Position numbers and translations under genes: made by a program
Source: Serratia liquefaciens
GTDB lineage: Bacteria; Pseudomonadota; Gammaproteobacteria; Enterobacterales; Enterobacteriaceae
Length of the DNA: 64,000 nt
Direction: 5' to 3'
NCBI GenBank assembly: GCA_012719855.1
Contig: JAAXZN010000061.1
Location: 1 to 64,000 of the forward strand
Notes under the pieces: generated by a model
Databases searched by the model: none
What the model was told of the DNA's origin: nothing
What the model saw: only the letters and a program-made list of their open reading frames with translations
In this document: positions 54,271-62,804 of the stretch, piece after piece
Layout: each line of letters begins with the position of its first letter
How positions within the stretch are numbered: position 1 is the first letter of the stretch

Positions 54271-55803
54271 ATGACACACGCCTCGGCCGCCATTGGCGGC
54301 ACTAACGGCCGCGACTGGCTGCAACTGCTGGCCGCCTGCCTCACCGGCATCCTGATCCCGTTGTGCTTCACCGGGCCGGCCGTCGTGCTGCCGTCCATCA
54401 GCCAGGAACTGGGCGGGACAGCGGTGCAATTGAACTGGGTGGTTAATGGCTACATCCTGACCTACGGCAGCGCCATGATGGCGGCCGGCAGTCTGACCGA
54501 CACCTATGGGCGTAAGCGCGTGTGGCTGGTTGGGCTGGCGCTGTTTGCGCTGGTGACGTTCGCCATTCCGCTGGCACCCTCGGTCGGCTGGATCGACGGC
54601 CTGCGCCTGGCTCAAGGACTGGGTGGCGCAGCCGCCTTTGCCGGCGCCATGTCCTCGCTGGCGCAGACCTTTCACGGCCCGATCCGCACGCGGGTATTCA
54701 GCCTGCTTGGCACCACGTTCGGAATCGGCCTGGCCTTCGGGCCGCTGGCAGCGGGCTGGCTGGTGGAAATCGCCGGCTGGCGCTGGGTGTTTCTGGCGAC
54801 GGCGCTGATCGGTGTAGCTGGCTTCGGGCTGGTATGGGCCAGCGCCACGGAGTCCCGCGACCCGCAGGCCACCGGCCTGGATTGGCCGGGCGCCATCAGC
54901 TTCACCGCCGCGCTCACCTTGTTCACCTACGGCATCCTGCTGGCGCCGGAGGATGGCTGGCATAGTGCCACGGTCATAGGCTCGCTGCTGGCGGCGGTAG
55001 TGCTGTTCGTGGCCTTCGTGCGGATCGAGCAGCGTGTCGCCCGCCCGATGCTTGACCTATCGTTGTTCGGCCGTGCGCGTTTCGTCGGCGTGCAGGTGCT
55101 GGGCGCGTCGCCGGCCTTCTTTTTCGTCACGTTGATCGTGATGCTGCCGGGCCGCTTTATCGGTATCGACGGGCTGGGCGCACTCGATGCGGGGAAAATG
55201 ATGATTGCTCTGGCTGCGCCGCTGCTGGTGGTGCCGTTCCTTGCCGCGCTGCTGTCGCGCTGGTTCACCTCCGGCATTTTGTCCGGCGTCGGGCTGCTGA
55301 TGGTGGCGGTCGGGCTGATCTGGCTGGGCCAGGTGCTGGCGGGGGGGGCTGGTCCCGCGTTGGTGGTGCCGCTGGCGCTTATCGGCATCGGCATTGGCCT
55401 GCCGTGGGGGTTGATGGACGGCATGGCCGTGAGCGTGGTGGAGAAAGAGCGCGCGGGTATGGCGACCGGGATCTTCAACTGCGTGCGCGTCTCGGCTGAC
55501 GGCATCGCCATTGCAGTGGCGGGTGCGCTGTTGGCGTTCCTGATCCAGACTGGGTTGCTCGGCTCCTTGGGCGTGGCTGCTCCAACCGTTGTGATTGAGG
55601 CCGCCAACCGTGCCGCACTGGGCGATTTGGCGCAGGCGTCCGCGCTGGTACCCGGTGAACGCGCCTTGCTGTTGGCAACCTACGACCACGCATTCCGCTG
55701 GGTTTTGTACGTTCTGGCTATCTCGTCGGCACTGACGGCATTGCTGGTGTTTGCCTTGCTCGGCCGTTCGCGTGCCCATGAAGACTCGGGAGCGACGGCA
55801 TGA
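54271..55803 (+). CDS. MFS drug:H+ antiporter (DHA2, 14 helices)
   Basis: 510 aa, 14 predicted membrane segments. DHA2 features: VVLPSISQELGGTAVQLNWVVNGYILTYG in helix 1-2 and GSLTDTYGRKRVWLVG in loop 2-3. Probable efflux of an organic compound. Overlaps the next reading frame by 4 bases. Part of the insertion; substrate unknown. Confidence 0.85.
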   Translation: MTHASAAIGGTNGRDWLQLLAACLTGILIPLCFTGPAVVLPSISQELGGTAVQLNWVVNGYILTYGSAMMAAGSLTDTYGRKRVWLVGLALFALVTFAIPLAPSVGWIDGLRLAQGLGGAAAFAGAMSSLAQTFHGPIRTRVFSLLGTTFGIGLAFGPLAAGWLVEIAGWRWVFLATALIGVAGFGLVWASATESRDPQATGLDWPGAISFTAALTLFTYGILLAPEDGWHSATVIGSLLAAVVLFVAFVRIEQRVARPMLDLSLFGRARFVGVQVLGASPAFFFVTLIVMLPGRFIGIDGLGALDAGKMMIALAAPLLVVPFLAALLSRWFTSGILSGVGLLMVAVGLIWLGQVLAGGAGPALVVPLALIGIGIGLPWGLMDGMAVSVVEKERAGMATGIFNCVRVSADGIAIAVAGALLAFLIQTGLLGSLGVAAPTVVIEAANRAALGDLAQASALVPGERALLLATYDHAFRWVLYVLAISSALTALLVFALLGRSRAHEDSGATA

Positions 55804-56054
55804 GCCAGGCTGACGCACTCGGTTTCGCTGCCATCTGGCTACGCGACGTGCCATTCTTTGACACCGGTACTGGCAGGAATGCGCTGATCGTCCTTTGGAA
55901 GCGGCAACTGGCGCAAGGGGGGCTCCTCGTCGTGTTGAATCTGAAGCTGTTGCGGCGTCCCTCCGCTGAAGTCCTGGCGGAATACCTGCTGCCGGAGTTT
56001 CCCGTCGGGGTGGACGATGCAGCGATGCAGGACGCCGGAGAGGCCCAGCCATGA
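55800..56054 (+). pseudogene. truncated luciferase-like monooxygenase remnant
   Basis: 84 codons. The N-terminal part (ADALGFAAIWLRDVPFFD) matches the start of flavin-dependent luciferase-like oxidoreductases; the later part (LVVLNLKLLRRPSAEVLAEYLLPEFP) resembles the C-terminal end of the same family. The roughly 200-residue barrel core is missing, so this looks like an internal deletion that kept the frame. It keeps ATGA overlaps with both pump genes, hinting that an intact gene once formed a three-gene operon. Confidence 0.55.
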
Positions 56055-57250
56055 ACGGCCGCTCATCGACGGTTCCCATGTGGAGCGCGGCATGGCTGGT
56101 GACTGCCGTGTTCATGCTGTCCAACTCGCCGACGCCGCTGTACGTCTACTGGCAGCAGCAACTCGGATTCTCCACCGGTATGCTGACGGTGATCTTCGCC
56201 CTCTACATCGCCGGGTTGCTGGGCTCCTTGCTGGTCGCCGGGCAGTTGTCCGACCGCTATGGCCGCAGGCCGATCCTGCTGCCAGGCCTGCTGGCCGCGC
56301 TGACGGCCTGCCTGCTGTTCGCCGGTGCGCAGTCAGTGCTGGCTCTGGGTATTGCCCGACTGCTGACGGGCATCGCAGTGGGCGTTATGGTATCGGCTGG
56401 CATGGCGGCAGTCGGTGACCTGGGCGGTAGAGATCGCAGGCGCCAGGCGGCGTTGCTGGCTTCGGTGTCGATGGTGTTTGGAGCCGGACTGGGGCCGCTG
56501 CTCGCGGGTGGCTTGGCGCAAACGCGGGCGCATCCGATCCTGCCGGTGTTCGGCACCGAGCTGGCCGTTCTCGGCAGTGCGCTGGTCGTTGCCTGCTTGC
56601 TGCCCTTGGGCCGTCCGGTTCGATCCAGCGGCCAGCCATTGCAGCTTCGGCTGCCCACGGTGCCCGCCGCCAATCGGCGGCATCTGGCCTGTGGCATCGC
56701 CACCTTCGGGCCGGCTATCACTGCAACCTCGTTCGTGCTGGCGCTGGGGCCATCGCTGCTTTCCCGGCTGCTCGACGTGCGTAGCCCCACGATCGCCGGC
56801 GGTATGGCCTGCGCCATGTTCCTGACCGCCACCGGCGTGCAGTTCGCGGTGCGCCACTGGCCGATACGCTCGATCTTCCTGGCCAGCACCACGGTCACGG
56901 TACTGGCGATGGCGAGTCTGGGCATCGCCGTGCATACCTCGCTCACACCGATGCTGGTGGCGGCGGCGCTGCTGGCGGGGGCCGGACAGGGCCTGGGCCA
57001 GTTGGGCGGCCTGACCCTGATTGGCCTGCATGTGCCCGACGGGCGACGCGCCGAAGCGAATGCAGTGCTCAACATCGGCGGCTACATCCCGGCGGGGCTG
57101 CTGCCGGTGGCGGCCGGCTATCTGATCGACCGGCTTGGGCTGGCGGGCGGCGCCACGCTGTTCGCTATCGTGCTGGCCCTGATCGCAGGCGTGGGTGGGT
57201 TGTTCGTGTTCAAGGCGTTGGCGGTTCTTGGCGAACCTCGCACAACGTAA
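56051..57250 (+). CDS. MFS transporter (12 helices)
   Basis: 399 aa, about 12 membrane segments. SNSPTPLYVYWQQQLGFSTGMLTVIFALYIAGLL and GQLSDRYGRRPILLPG in loop 2-3 are typical MFS. A probable exporter, co-transcribed with the DHA2 pump and the remnant (4-base overlap). Substrate unknown. Confidence 0.82.
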   Translation: MNGRSSTVPMWSAAWLVTAVFMLSNSPTPLYVYWQQQLGFSTGMLTVIFALYIAGLLGSLLVAGQLSDRYGRRPILLPGLLAALTACLLFAGAQSVLALGIARLLTGIAVGVMVSAGMAAVGDLGGRDRRRQAALLASVSMVFGAGLGPLLAGGLAQTRAHPILPVFGTELAVLGSALVVACLLPLGRPVRSSGQPLQLRLPTVPAANRRHLACGIATFGPAITATSFVLALGPSLLSRLLDVRSPTIAGGMACAMFLTATGVQFAVRHWPIRSIFLASTTVTVLAMASLGIAVHTSLTPMLVAAALLAGAGQGLGQLGGLTLIGLHVPDGRRAEANAVLNIGGYIPAGLLPVAAGYLIDRLGLAGGATLFAIVLALIAGVGGLFVFKALAVLGEPRTT

Positions 57251-57264
57251 CCCTCCAAGAGGGA

Positions 57265-57310
57265 ATGACGATGGAGCTGCGGCATCTCCGTTGCTTGCCG
57301 TAGCCTAAGA
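57265..57310 (+). pseudogene. LysR N-terminal stub
   Basis: MTMELRHLRCLP then a stop. MELRHLRCF is the usual opening of a LysR protein; a small deletion after Cys shifts the frame, with the expected next residues (AVA) visible in another frame. Only the start of the gene remains. Confidence 0.55.
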
Positions 57311-57317
57311 ACCGCGC

Positions 57318-57465
57318 GTCTGTTTCGACGGCGCGCCCATGCTGCTGATTCTCGATGAAGCGTGGCTATTCCTTGATGAGCCGTTTTTCGCGGCCCGCAT
57401 CCGGCAATGGCTCAAGACGCTCAGGAAGAAACGTCAACGTCATCTTCGTTACGCCATCACTGGTG
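57318..57465 (+). pseudogene. trbE: fragment of conjugation ATPase gene trbE
   Basis: In frame from 57318, GAPMLLILDEAWLFLDEPFF and then ARIRQWLKTLRKK match the Walker B region of TrbE/VirB4 ATPases. After LRKK the frame shifts by one base; the other frame continues NVNVIFVTPSL, the expected next strand. About 50 codons of a roughly 800-codon gene remain. It shows that an integrative conjugative element or conjugative plasmid once sat here. Confidence 0.75.
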
Positions 57466-57483
57466 ATAATATTTTTATGCCAG

Positions 57484-58878
57484 CTATTTGGCTTGCTCAG
57501 GGTTTTCTGCCGCTTGCGCTCGCGGTTGGGTAATGCGCAGGCTACTGACTGCCGCCGCCAGCGTGGCAAAGGTACCGGCCAGGATCAGCGAGGCGTGGGT
57601 GCCTGAGGTGGGGAATAAATTGAACATCAGCGCCACCAGAGCGGCACCGGAAGTCTGCCCCAATAAGCGAGCGGTACCCAACATGCCGCTGGCACCGCCG
57701 CTGCGGTTGCGCGGGGCGGAGGAAATAATGGTGTGGTTATTGGGCGATTGAAACAGCCCGAAGCCGGCACCGCACAGCACCATGCGCCAAATGATATCCA
57801 GATCGGAAGGGTTAGACGGCAGCAACGCCAGCAAGAATAACCCCAAAGCAAATACCGCCAGGCCGATACACCCCAATAATCCGGCGTGGATCCGCTCCAC
57901 CAGCCGCCCGGCCAACGGTGCCATGACGATAATCGCCAGCGGCCAGGGGGTCAGCAACAGTCCGGTGGCAACCTCATCGCGTCCCAGCGCCCCTTGCAGA
58001 AAGAAAGGTAGCGAAACCATCGCCAGCATTTGTGCGGTAAAGGAACAAATCGAGGTGCCCATCGACAGGGCGAAAATCGGGATGCGCAGCAGGTCGACCG
58101 GCAGCAGCGGAAATTCCTGGCGCAGCTGGCGGCGGACAAAGAAGAAACCAATGACCAGCAGCGCGGCGATTTCACTGAAAATCAGCGTCAGGCTCTGGCC
58201 CTGAGCAAAACCGCTGATGGCGGTGATCAGCAAGCCGAACGTCAGCGCATTCATCACCGCACTGGTCGGATCAAAACGTTGATTGGCGCTTTTCTGGCTG
58301 TTGGCGGGAAGGTATTTCATCCCCAGCAGCAGCGCCACAATGCCGATCGGCAAGTTGATGGCAAACAGCCATTGCCAGGAGGCCACCGATAGTATTGCCG
58401 CTGCCACCGTGGGCCCGGCGGCCGAAGAAAAGGCGACAATCAGCGAGTTGATGCCAATACCGCGCCCGAGAAAACGCTGCGGATAGATAATGCGGATCAG
58501 CGCGGTGTTGACGCTCATGATGGCGGCAGCGCCAAACCCCTGAAGCACGCGAGCAATAGTCAGTGTCGTCAGCGAATCTGACAGCGCGCAAAACAGTGAG
58601 GTCACGCTGAAGACCAGCAGACCGGCCTGATAGATACGGCGGTAGCCAATCAGATCGCCGAGCGACGCCAGCGACAGCAGGGAAATGGTGATGGCTAACT
58701 GATAGGCGTTCACCACCCAGATGGAGCTGGCCGGGCTGGCGTTCAGATCGCGGGCGATAGTCGGCAGCGCCACGTTGGCGATTGCGCCGTCGAGCACGGA
58801 AACGGTAATGCCGAGGGCAATGGCGAGGATTGCCCCATAGCGCTGCGGGACGGGGAGGCCGTCGGTACAAGAACGCAT
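57484..58878 (-). CDS. yebQ: MFS transporter YebQ (DHA2)
   Basis: 464 aa, 14 predicted membrane segments. Very close to E. coli YebQ: GLPVPQRYGAILAIALGI, SSIWVVNAYQLAI, and QSPNNHTIISSAPR. Putative drug exporter; kdgR upstream is divergent as in E. coli. ATG 58878 with GAGA upstream gives the conserved N-terminus; longer frames upstream are unsupported. Confidence 0.92.
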   Translation of the reverse strand: MRSCTDGLPVPQRYGAILAIALGITVSVLDGAIANVALPTIARDLNASPASSIWVVNAYQLAITISLLSLASLGDLIGYRRIYQAGLLVFSVTSLFCALSDSLTTLTIARVLQGFGAAAIMSVNTALIRIIYPQRFLGRGIGINSLIVAFSSAAGPTVAAAILSVASWQWLFAINLPIGIVALLLGMKYLPANSQKSANQRFDPTSAVMNALTFGLLITAISGFAQGQSLTLIFSEIAALLVIGFFFVRRQLRQEFPLLPVDLLRIPIFALSMGTSICSFTAQMLAMVSLPFFLQGALGRDEVATGLLLTPWPLAIIVMAPLAGRLVERIHAGLLGCIGLAVFALGLFLLALLPSNPSDLDIIWRMVLCGAGFGLFQSPNNHTIISSAPRNRSGGASGMLGTARLLGQTSGAALVALMFNLFPTSGTHASLILAGTFATLAAAVSSLRITQPRAQAAENPEQAK

Positions 58879-59088
58879 GTTGATCTCGAAGGTATTAATC
58901 CGGGGGAGTATTACCATGCTAATCATGTTCGTCTGCGATTGCATCCACAGTTTTCCGCTCAATTGTAATAACCGATGAGATCCTGCGGGCATTCAGCCCA
59001 GCCGCGATTGCGTGGCTTCTGCGGGACCGCGTATACTGAAACCCTTGTTCAAATTTCTTAAAACGCAAAGCTGGCTAGGATAGTGACT

Positions 59089-59880
59089 ATGGTGAACGCA
59101 GATCCAGACAAACAACCGGATGCGGTTTCCTCGGTGCTGAAGGTATTCGGCATCTTGCAGGCGCTGGGCGAGGAACGCGAGATCGGCATTACTGAGCTTT
59201 CCCAGCGGGTGATGATGTCCAAAAGTACCGTATACCGTTTTCTTCAGACCATGAAGTCGCTGGGCTATGTGTCGCAGGAAGGGGAATCGGAAAAATATGC
59301 GCTGACGCTCAAGCTGTTTGAACTGGGTGCCAAGTCGTTGCAGAACGTCGATCTGATCCGTATTGCCGATGTTCAAATGCGCGAGTTGTCGAATCACACC
59401 CGGGAGGCCATTCACCTTGGGGCGCTGGACGAAGACAGCATTGTCTATATCCACAAAATCGATGCGCAATATAATCTGCGTATGTATTCGCGCATCGGCC
59501 GGCGTAACCCGTTGCACAGTACCGCTATCGGTAAAGTGTTGCTGGCCTGGCGCGATCGGGCGGAAGTGGAGCAAATTCTTTCGCAGATCGCGTTTACGCG
59601 CAGCACGCAAAACACCCTGACCGATGCCACAACGCTGTTGTCGCTGTTGGATCAAGTGCGCGAGCAAGGGGTGGGTGAGGACATCGAAGAGCAGGAAGAA
59701 GGGCTACGCTGTATTGCGGTGCCGGTATTTGACCGCTTTGGCGTAGTGACCGCCGGCCTGAGCATTTCGTTCCCGTCGATTCGTTACTCTGATGATGCCA
59801 GGGCAGATTACGTCAGACGCCTGCACACTGCCGCACGCAACATTTCCGAGCAAATGGGCTATCACGACTACCCGTTCTGA
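59089..59880 (+). CDS. kdgR: IclR-family regulator KdgR
   Basis: 263 aa. IclR winged helix (about 14-75, SSVLKVFGILQALGEEREIGITELSQRVMMSKSTVYRFLQTM) and an effector domain. Very close to E. coli KdgR, which represses pectin/KDG catabolism genes and is released by 2-keto-3-deoxygluconate. ATG 59089 has AGGA 8 bases upstream and is preferred over the GTG at 59083. Confidence 0.95.
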   Translation: MVNADPDKQPDAVSSVLKVFGILQALGEEREIGITELSQRVMMSKSTVYRFLQTMKSLGYVSQEGESEKYALTLKLFELGAKSLQNVDLIRIADVQMRELSNHTREAIHLGALDEDSIVYIHKIDAQYNLRMYSRIGRRNPLHSTAIGKVLLAWRDRAEVEQILSQIAFTRSTQNTLTDATTLLSLLDQVREQGVGEDIEEQEEGLRCIAVPVFDRFGVVTAGLSISFPSIRYSDDARADYVRRLHTAARNISEQMGYHDYPF

Positions 59881-59900
59881 TCCCGTCAGTTGATCAAATC

Positions 59901-59935
59901 AAGGGCGCAGCCATTCACCGGCGGCGCCCTTTTTT
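59901..59935 (+). terminator. intrinsic terminator after kdgR
   Basis: AAGGGCGC / GCGCCCTT with a 15-base loop, followed by a T-run; sits between the convergent kdgR and phnR genes. Confidence 0.85.
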
Positions 59936-59954
59936 GTTTGGCACAGGGCAGAGA

Positions 59955-60674
59955 TCACAGCGTATCGACCTCAATGCGCAGGCTGTCATGCCGCCAGTAT
60001 TCGATGTCAAAATCGAGAATTTGGCCGTGCTGATCGTAATTCAACCGGCGGAGCAGCAGCGCTGGCAAGCCAACCATCGCGCCCAACGCAGTGGCGGCGG
60101 CGTATGGCAGGGCGGTTGGGTAAAACGACAGGTGCATCCGGTGATAAATCAAATTGTACCGTTGCTGATAAATCTCGGTCAGGCTGCCGTTAAGATCCTG
60201 GCTGAGCAATTCAGGCACCCGCTGCGGCAGGCAGTGGTTCTCGCAATAGCAAATAGCCCGATCGTCGGCATAGCGCACGCGGCGCAGCAGATAAATTGGG
60301 TCAGTCGGCTCCAGCGCTAACGGTTGCATCACGTCGAGCGGCGCCGCGGTTTTTTCGGCGGACAACAGCTCAGTGCGCGGCGTGGGCCCCTGCTCCTGGC
60401 ACAATCGGTGGAAGTGGGTGTGCTGCGTTGGATCCAGCCACAGCCTCTCCGGCGTAACAAACCAACCCCGGCGATCGGCGCGATAGATGGCACCGGTGGC
60501 TTCCAACTGCGCCAGGCTTTCCCGCACGGTGACGCGGGTAGTAGAGAAAATGGCGCACAGTTCACGTTCGGAAGGCAGCTTATCACCCGCCTGCAGCGCG
60601 CCGCGAGTGATGCGCGCCTGTAGCTGTTCCTTGATTTGCAGGTAGTGGGGTAACTCACCCAGATGTTCTTTCAT
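59955..60674 (-). CDS. phnR: GntR/HutC-family regulator PhnR of aminoethylphosphonate use
   Basis: 239 aa. GntR winged helix (about 8-75, [33 protein letters not shown]) and a UTRA domain (about 95-235). Divergent from phnW with a TGGTATAGACCA palindrome between them. PhnR/PhnF-type regulators control phosphonate genes from such sites; 2-AEP or a breakdown product is the likely effector. Confidence 0.86.
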   Translation of the reverse strand: MKEHLGELPHYLQIKEQLQARITRGALQAGDKLPSERELCAIFSTTRVTVRESLAQLEATGAIYRADRRGWFVTPERLWLDPTQHTHFHRLCQEQGPTPRTELLSAEKTAAPLDVMQPLALEPTDPIYLLRRVRYADDRAICYCENHCLPQRVPELLSQDLNGSLTEIYQQRYNLIYHRMHLSFYPTALPYAAATALGAMVGLPALLLRRLNYDQHGQILDFDIEYWRHDSLRIEVDTL

Positions 60675-60792
60675 TTCATCTCGCTATGGCATTTCGGCAC
60701 GTGCTCATTATACATGCCCAGATGAATTTTTTGTTTCACCTGCGGTTGGCGTTTGACCCGAGGACCAGATTGCCATCAGTATAATACCCATC

Positions 60793-60804
60793 TGGTATAG
60801 ACCA
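60793..60804. promoter_or_regulatory. PhnR operator
   Basis: TGGTATAGACCA, an inverted repeat (TGGT-N4-ACCA with a central TA), 15 bases before the phnW start and between divergent phnR and phnW. The same sequence type is reported, from memory, for the related regulator PhnF. Confidence 0.75.
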
Positions 60805-60818
60805 ATTAGGTGAATGAC

Positions 60819-61922
60819 ATGTCTGAGCGCGATTATTTGCTGTTAACCCCTGGCCCGTTGACCACTTCAAAAACGGTGAAGGAAGCGATGCTGTTCGATA
60901 GCTGCACCTGGGATGAAGATTACAACCTGGGCGTGGTGCAGAGTATTCGGCGCAAGCTGGAAGCGCTGGCCACCCGGTCAACCGGTTACAGCTCGGTGCT
61001 GTTGCAAGGCAGCGGCAGCTTTGCGGTCGAGGCGGTATTGGGCACGGCGATCGGCCCGCAGGACAAGCTGCTGATCGTCAATAACGGCGCCTATGGCGCT
61101 CGGATGATCGAAATGGCCCGGCTGATGGATATCAATCACCACGCATTTAACTGCGGTGAAGTGAACGAGCCGGATATCGAGGCGATGGAAACGGTACTGA
61201 AAGGCGATGCGGGCATCAGCCATATCGCCATGGTGCATTGCGAAACCACGACTGGGATGCTCAATCCGCTGGAGCGAGTCTCGGGCCTGGCGGCGCGAAA
61301 TGGCAAAACCCTGATCGTGGATGCGATGAGCAGTTTCGGCGGCATTCCGCTGGATGTCGATGCGCTGGGCATCGATTATCTGATCAGCTCGGCGAATAAA
61401 TGCATTCAGGGCGTGCCAGGCTTCGCCTTTGTGATTGCTCGCCGCAATGAGCTGGATAAGTGCGCAGGCCGCTCGCGTTCGCTGTCGTTGGATCTGTATG
61501 CCCAGTGGCGCTGTATGGAAGATAACGCCGGTAAATGGCGCTTTACCTCGCCAACGCATACGGTACTGGCTTTTGCGCAAGCACTGTGTGAACTGGAGCA
61601 GGAAGGGGGCATCGATGCCCGCCACGCCCGATACCGGGCAAACCAGCAGCGGCTGGTGGCTGGAATGCGCGTGCTGGGGTTCGAGACCCTGCTGAAGGAT
61701 GATTTGCACTCGCCGATCATCACCGCGTTCTATTCGCCGAAGGCTGAGACTTACCGCTTTACGGAGTTCTATCAGCGTCTGAAACAGCAGGGCTTTGTCA
61801 TCTACCCGGGTAAGGTGTCGCAGAGCGACTGCTTCCGCATTGGCAATATCGGCGAAGTTTACCCGCAGGATGTCGAACGTTTGCTGGCCGCGGTCGGGCA
61901 GGCAATGTACTGGGAGCAATAA
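60819..61922 (+). CDS. phnW: 2-aminoethylphosphonate:pyruvate aminotransferase PhnW
   Basis: 367 aa. Class V PLP enzyme: [10 protein letters not shown] at the N-terminus, VDAMSSFGG with the PLP-binding Asp168, and SSANKCIQG with the Schiff-base Lys194. Transfers the amino group of 2-AEP to pyruvate, giving phosphonoacetaldehyde and alanine. ATG 60819 has AGG 8 bases upstream; the in-frame GTG at 60810 overlaps that site. phnX follows 8 bases after the stop. Confidence 0.96.
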   Translation: MSERDYLLLTPGPLTTSKTVKEAMLFDSCTWDEDYNLGVVQSIRRKLEALATRSTGYSSVLLQGSGSFAVEAVLGTAIGPQDKLLIVNNGAYGARMIEMARLMDINHHAFNCGEVNEPDIEAMETVLKGDAGISHIAMVHCETTTGMLNPLERVSGLAARNGKTLIVDAMSSFGGIPLDVDALGIDYLISSANKCIQGVPGFAFVIARRNELDKCAGRSRSLSLDLYAQWRCMEDNAGKWRFTSPTHTVLAFAQALCELEQEGGIDARHARYRANQQRLVAGMRVLGFETLLKDDLHSPIITAFYSPKAETYRFTEFYQRLKQQGFVIYPGKVSQSDCFRIGNIGEVYPQDVERLLAAVGQAMYWEQ

Positions 61923-61930
61923 GGATTAGC

Positions 61931-62740
61931 ATGAGTCAGATTAACGCAGTGATACTCGACTGGGCCGGCACCACGGTAGATTTCGGCTCCTTTGCGCCGA
62001 CGCAGATTTTTGTTGAGGCCTTTAAGCAGACTTTTGATATCGACATCAGCCTGGCGGAGGCGCGCATCCCGATGGGGTTGGGCAAATGGCAGCACATAGA
62101 GGCCTTGGGTAAACTGCCCGAGGTGGATACACGCTGGCAGCAGCAGTTGGGCCGCTCCATGAGCCATCAGGACATTGACGCGCTGTATCGGACTTTTATG
62201 CCGTTGCAAATCGCCAAGGTGGTCGACTTTGCCGACCCTATTGAGGGCGTTCCGCAGGTGATTGCTGCACTGCGTGAGCAGGGCATCAAGATAGGTTCCT
62301 GTTCAGGGTATCCACGGGCGGTGATGGAAGTGCTGGCGCCGGCAGCGGCGTTGCGGGGTTACGCGCCGGATCACTGGGTTGCAACTGACGATTTGGCCGC
62401 CGGTGGGCGTCCAGGCCCGTGGATGGCGCTGCAAAACGTGATTGCACTGGGTATCGATGCGGTGGCGCACTGTGTGAAGGTAGATGATGCGGTGCCGGGC
62501 ATCAGCGAAGGATTGAATGCAGGCATGTGGAGCGTCGGGCTGGCGCTGTCCGGTAACGAGTTAGGTGCTACCTGGCAAGAATATCAACAAATGAGCGAGT
62601 CGGAAGTCGACAAGCGGCGCGCTTTGGCAACCGATAAACTGTATGCCGCCGGTGCGCACTACGTGATTGATACATTGGCACAGCTGCCGGATGTGATTGC
62701 TGAAATCAATCAGCGGCTGGCGGCGGGCGAACGACCCTGA
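61931..62740 (+). CDS. phnX: phosphonoacetaldehyde hydrolase PhnX (phosphonatase)
   Basis: 269 aa, HAD superfamily. Nucleophile Asp10 in [11 protein letters not shown] and Lys52 (MGLGKWQHI), which forms the Schiff base with the substrate. Gives acetaldehyde and phosphate. With PhnW it makes the complete 2-AEP degradation route; no dedicated 2-AEP transporter is in the window. Confidence 0.96.
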   Translation: MSQINAVILDWAGTTVDFGSFAPTQIFVEAFKQTFDIDISLAEARIPMGLGKWQHIEALGKLPEVDTRWQQQLGRSMSHQDIDALYRTFMPLQIAKVVDFADPIEGVPQVIAALREQGIKIGSCSGYPRAVMEVLAPAAALRGYAPDHWVATDDLAAGGRPGPWMALQNVIALGIDAVAHCVKVDDAVPGISEGLNAGMWSVGLALSGNELGATWQEYQQMSESEVDKRRALATDKLYAAGAHYVIDTLAQLPDVIAEINQRLAAGERP

Positions 62741-62760
62741 GCGGATTGCGGATATAAAAA

Positions 62761-62790
62761 ACCGGGGCCTTTAGCAGCCCCGGTCTTTTT
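62761..62790. terminator. bidirectional terminator, phnX and tcyP
   Basis: ACCGGGGC / GCCCCGGT with T-rich flanks on both strands, between convergent phnX and tcyP. Confidence 0.88.
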
Positions 62791-62804
62791 ATTGCCGACG
62801 AGGT

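Larger units (their letters stand above)
53090..57480. mobile_element. putative genomic insertion between htpX and yebQ
   Basis: About 4.4 kb interrupting the usual htpX-yebQ junction. It holds a LysR gene, a DHA2 pump, a truncated luciferase-like gene, a second MFS pump, a LysR stub and a trbE fragment. The trbE fragment ends within about 20 bases of the yebQ stop, and yebQ has no recognisable terminator left. By eye the GC content and codon choice look higher than in the neighbours. No integrase, flanking repeat or tRNA was seen, so it is a remnant rather than an intact element. Confidence 0.65.
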
